Of a stretch of 20,917 nucleotides of DNA, positions 19,817-20,917 are shown one piece after another. The stretch is from JBGPJM01 sp041485385 (GTDB lineage: Bacteria > Planctomycetota > Phycisphaerae > Phycisphaerales > UBA1924), in assembly GCA_041485385.1 (NCBI GenBank), contig JBGPJM010000067.1, positions 1 through 20,917 on the forward strand, read 5' to 3'. Under the pieces are notes generated by a model. The model was not told the DNA's origin. It worked only from the letters and a program-made list of their open reading frames with translations, and did not search any database. The translations under genes were made by a program, and so were the position numbers. The first letter of the stretch is position 1; every line of letters starts with the position of its first letter.

Positions 19817-20917
19817 CTAGGGGCACCCGCCGAAGAACGCGTTCAGGTAGTCGAAGAAATCCTGCGACGAGCGCACGCCGTCGTGGTTGAAGTCGGCCCG
19901 GGGCGAGGTGCTGAAGAAGAACGCCAGGAAGAGGAAGAAGTCGTCGGAGTTCACGATCCCGTCGGCGTTGAAGTCGGCGGGGCAGGCGGGGAGGACCTCC
20001 ATCTGACGCATCATCTCGTTGTCCTCGTGCTCGAGGATGTGGCAGTGGTACGCGTACCGCCCGGAGAAGGTCTGGTACCGGGCGATGACCCGCGTCAGCT
20101 CACCCGGGTAGGCCTGCACGGTGTCCTTCCAGCCGGCCTCCTGCGGCGCCGGGGGGAAGCGTGCCCCGCTGGGCACGGGCCGGTCGTTGATGACGGTGAA
20201 CGCCTGCCGGTCCAGCACCTGGAACTGCACGAGATGGATGTGCATGGGGTGGGCCTCGCCCGAGCGGTTGATGAACCGCCAGATCTCGATGGTGTCCAGG
20301 CGCGGGAAGTCGACGACGTCGTCCCAGCGCAGGCCGTTGATGAGCCAGGCCATGCCGCCGCACATCGGGTCGGGCCACTCGCGCAGCTCCATGTCGCGCG
20401 TCCGCACGGCCAGGGCCTCCAGCAGCGGCGTCACCGGGCGCAGGGAAGCGGGCAGGGGGGCGGTGAACCCCGTCTGGGTGCCGACGATGAACTTGAGCAC
20501 GTCGGGGATGACGCCGACGCCCGGGTCGCCCGGGAAGGGCGCCGGCGCGTCGTTGGTGAGCACGATCTGCGTCCCCGGCGGGTACGGGGCGAAGTCGATC
20601 ACGATGTCGACCCGCTCGCCCGGGGAGAGCGTGATCGTCTGCGTGGGCGTGGGCGCCGGGAGCAGGCCCTGCTCGGTGCCGATCTCCTGGAACGTGGCGC
20701 TGTTGTCCAGCGACAGCCGGTAGGTGCGCGACCCCGAGCCGTTGAGGAGGCGGAACCGGTACTTGCCGCGCTTGACCTGCAGGAACGGCCACACCTTCCC
20801 GTTCACCAGGATGTTGTCCCCGAAGAAGTGCTCGTGCCACTGGGCGTGGTACATGAGCGTGCCGTCGGCGTTGAACGAACGGTCCTGGATCGCCAGCGGG
20901 ATCTCGAACTCCCCCGA
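19817..20917 (-). CDS. CotA-like multicopper oxidase with C-terminal dockerin-like module, N-terminus missing
   Basis: The frame is open to the window edge (SGEFEIPLAIQDRSFNADGT), so the start lies outside. The sequence follows spore-coat CotA/bilirubin-oxidase type enzymes: GDNILVNGKVWPFLQVKRGK, SRTYRLSLDN, GERVDIVIDFAPY. Copper ligands appear in HPMHIHLVQFQVLDR and YHCHILEHEDNEMM, the C-terminal type 1 and trinuclear-site motifs. The N-terminal copper motifs are off the window. After the oxidase, ADFNADGIVNSDDFFLFLAF and ADFNHDGVRSSQDFFDYLNA form two EF-hand-like calcium loops, ending FFGGCP. Such a paired module at the extreme C-terminus is characteristic of exported Phycisphaerae proteins. 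The enzyme is probably secreted and oxidises phenolics, bilirubin-like compounds or metals. Confidence 0.92.
   Translation of the reverse strand, partial: SGEFEIPLAIQDRSFNADGTLMYHAQWHEHFFGDNILVNGKVWPFLQVKRGKYRFRLLNGSGSRTYRLSLDNSATFQEIGTEQGLLPAPTPTQTITLSPGERVDIVIDFAPYPPGTQIVLTNDAPAPFPGDPGVGVIPDVLKFIVGTQTGFTAPLPASLRPVTPLLEALAVRTRDMELREWPDPMCGGMAWLINGLRWDDVVDFPRLDTIEIWRFINRSGEAHPMHIHLVQFQVLDRQAFTVINDRPVPSGARFPPAPQEAGWKDTVQAYPGELTRVIARYQTFSGRYAYHCHILEHEDNEMMRQMEVLPACPADFNADGIVNSDDFFLFLAFFFSTSPRADFNHDGVRSSQDFFDYLNAFFGGCP

Noticed and set aside
1..20917. Mobile element, CRISPR array or defence island
   Set aside because: No transposase, integrase, terminal inverted repeats, spaced short repeats or known defence effectors were found; base composition looks uniform.

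Overview
The window is a 20.9 kb, very GC-rich bacterial chromosomal segment. Four things suggest a planctomycete, probably of the class Phycisphaerae. There are several large pseudopilins with the FTL(I/V)ELLVV signature. A multicopper oxidase ends in a paired DFNxDG dockerin-like module closing in GGCP. The signal peptidase I carries a large insert. A protein begins with the HYExAFE motif. No rRNA, tRNA, CRISPR array, insertion sequence or phage gene was seen. This assignment comes from reading the proteins, not from a search.

Layout. 1-570 is the C-terminal end of an ATP-type PEP carboxykinase (+). 799-1703 is a DUF502 membrane protein gene interrupted by an apparent 1-nt deletion. 1858-3194 holds short HPF, PTS EIIA (PtsN-like) and HPr genes in the hpf-ptsN-npr order known from proteobacterial nitrogen-PTS loci, without PTS permease genes. 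3210-7307 is a pseudopilin island: one gene on the minus strand diverges from two tandem paralogues on the plus strand. The roughly 600-nt divergent region holds a good sigma70-like promoter, two abutting perfect palindromes and a leader block that is repeated before the second paralogue. 7314-11312 (minus) holds a zinc-ribbon membrane protein, a 601-aa signal peptidase I and a RicT/YaaT-type PSP1 protein with a long low-complexity tail. 11627-13397 (minus) is a compact set: a HYExAFE nuclease-fold-like protein, overlapping by 4 nt a small membrane protein, then two small membrane-anchored proteins that look related to each other. 13629-18043 (+) holds a ketoacyl-synthase-like protein with all catalytic residues substituted, a GxxExxY-family protein lacking its motif lysine, an intact FabF-like ketosynthase and a class I methyltransferase. 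18069-20917 (minus) holds a frameshifted FAD monooxygenase, a GNAT acetyltransferase and the C-terminal part of a CotA-like multicopper oxidase.

The most interesting points are these. (1) The degenerate/intact ketosynthase pair resembles a KS/chain-length-factor arrangement. (2) The duplicated pseudopilin genes share a conserved leader stem-loop. (3) The HYExAFE-small membrane protein set has no function I can name. (4) Three genes (DUF502, a pseudopilin tail, the FAD monooxygenase) are each broken by one missing base in a C or G run, which points either to consensus-sequence errors or to real decay. I do not see a complete, clearly new defence or biosynthetic system.
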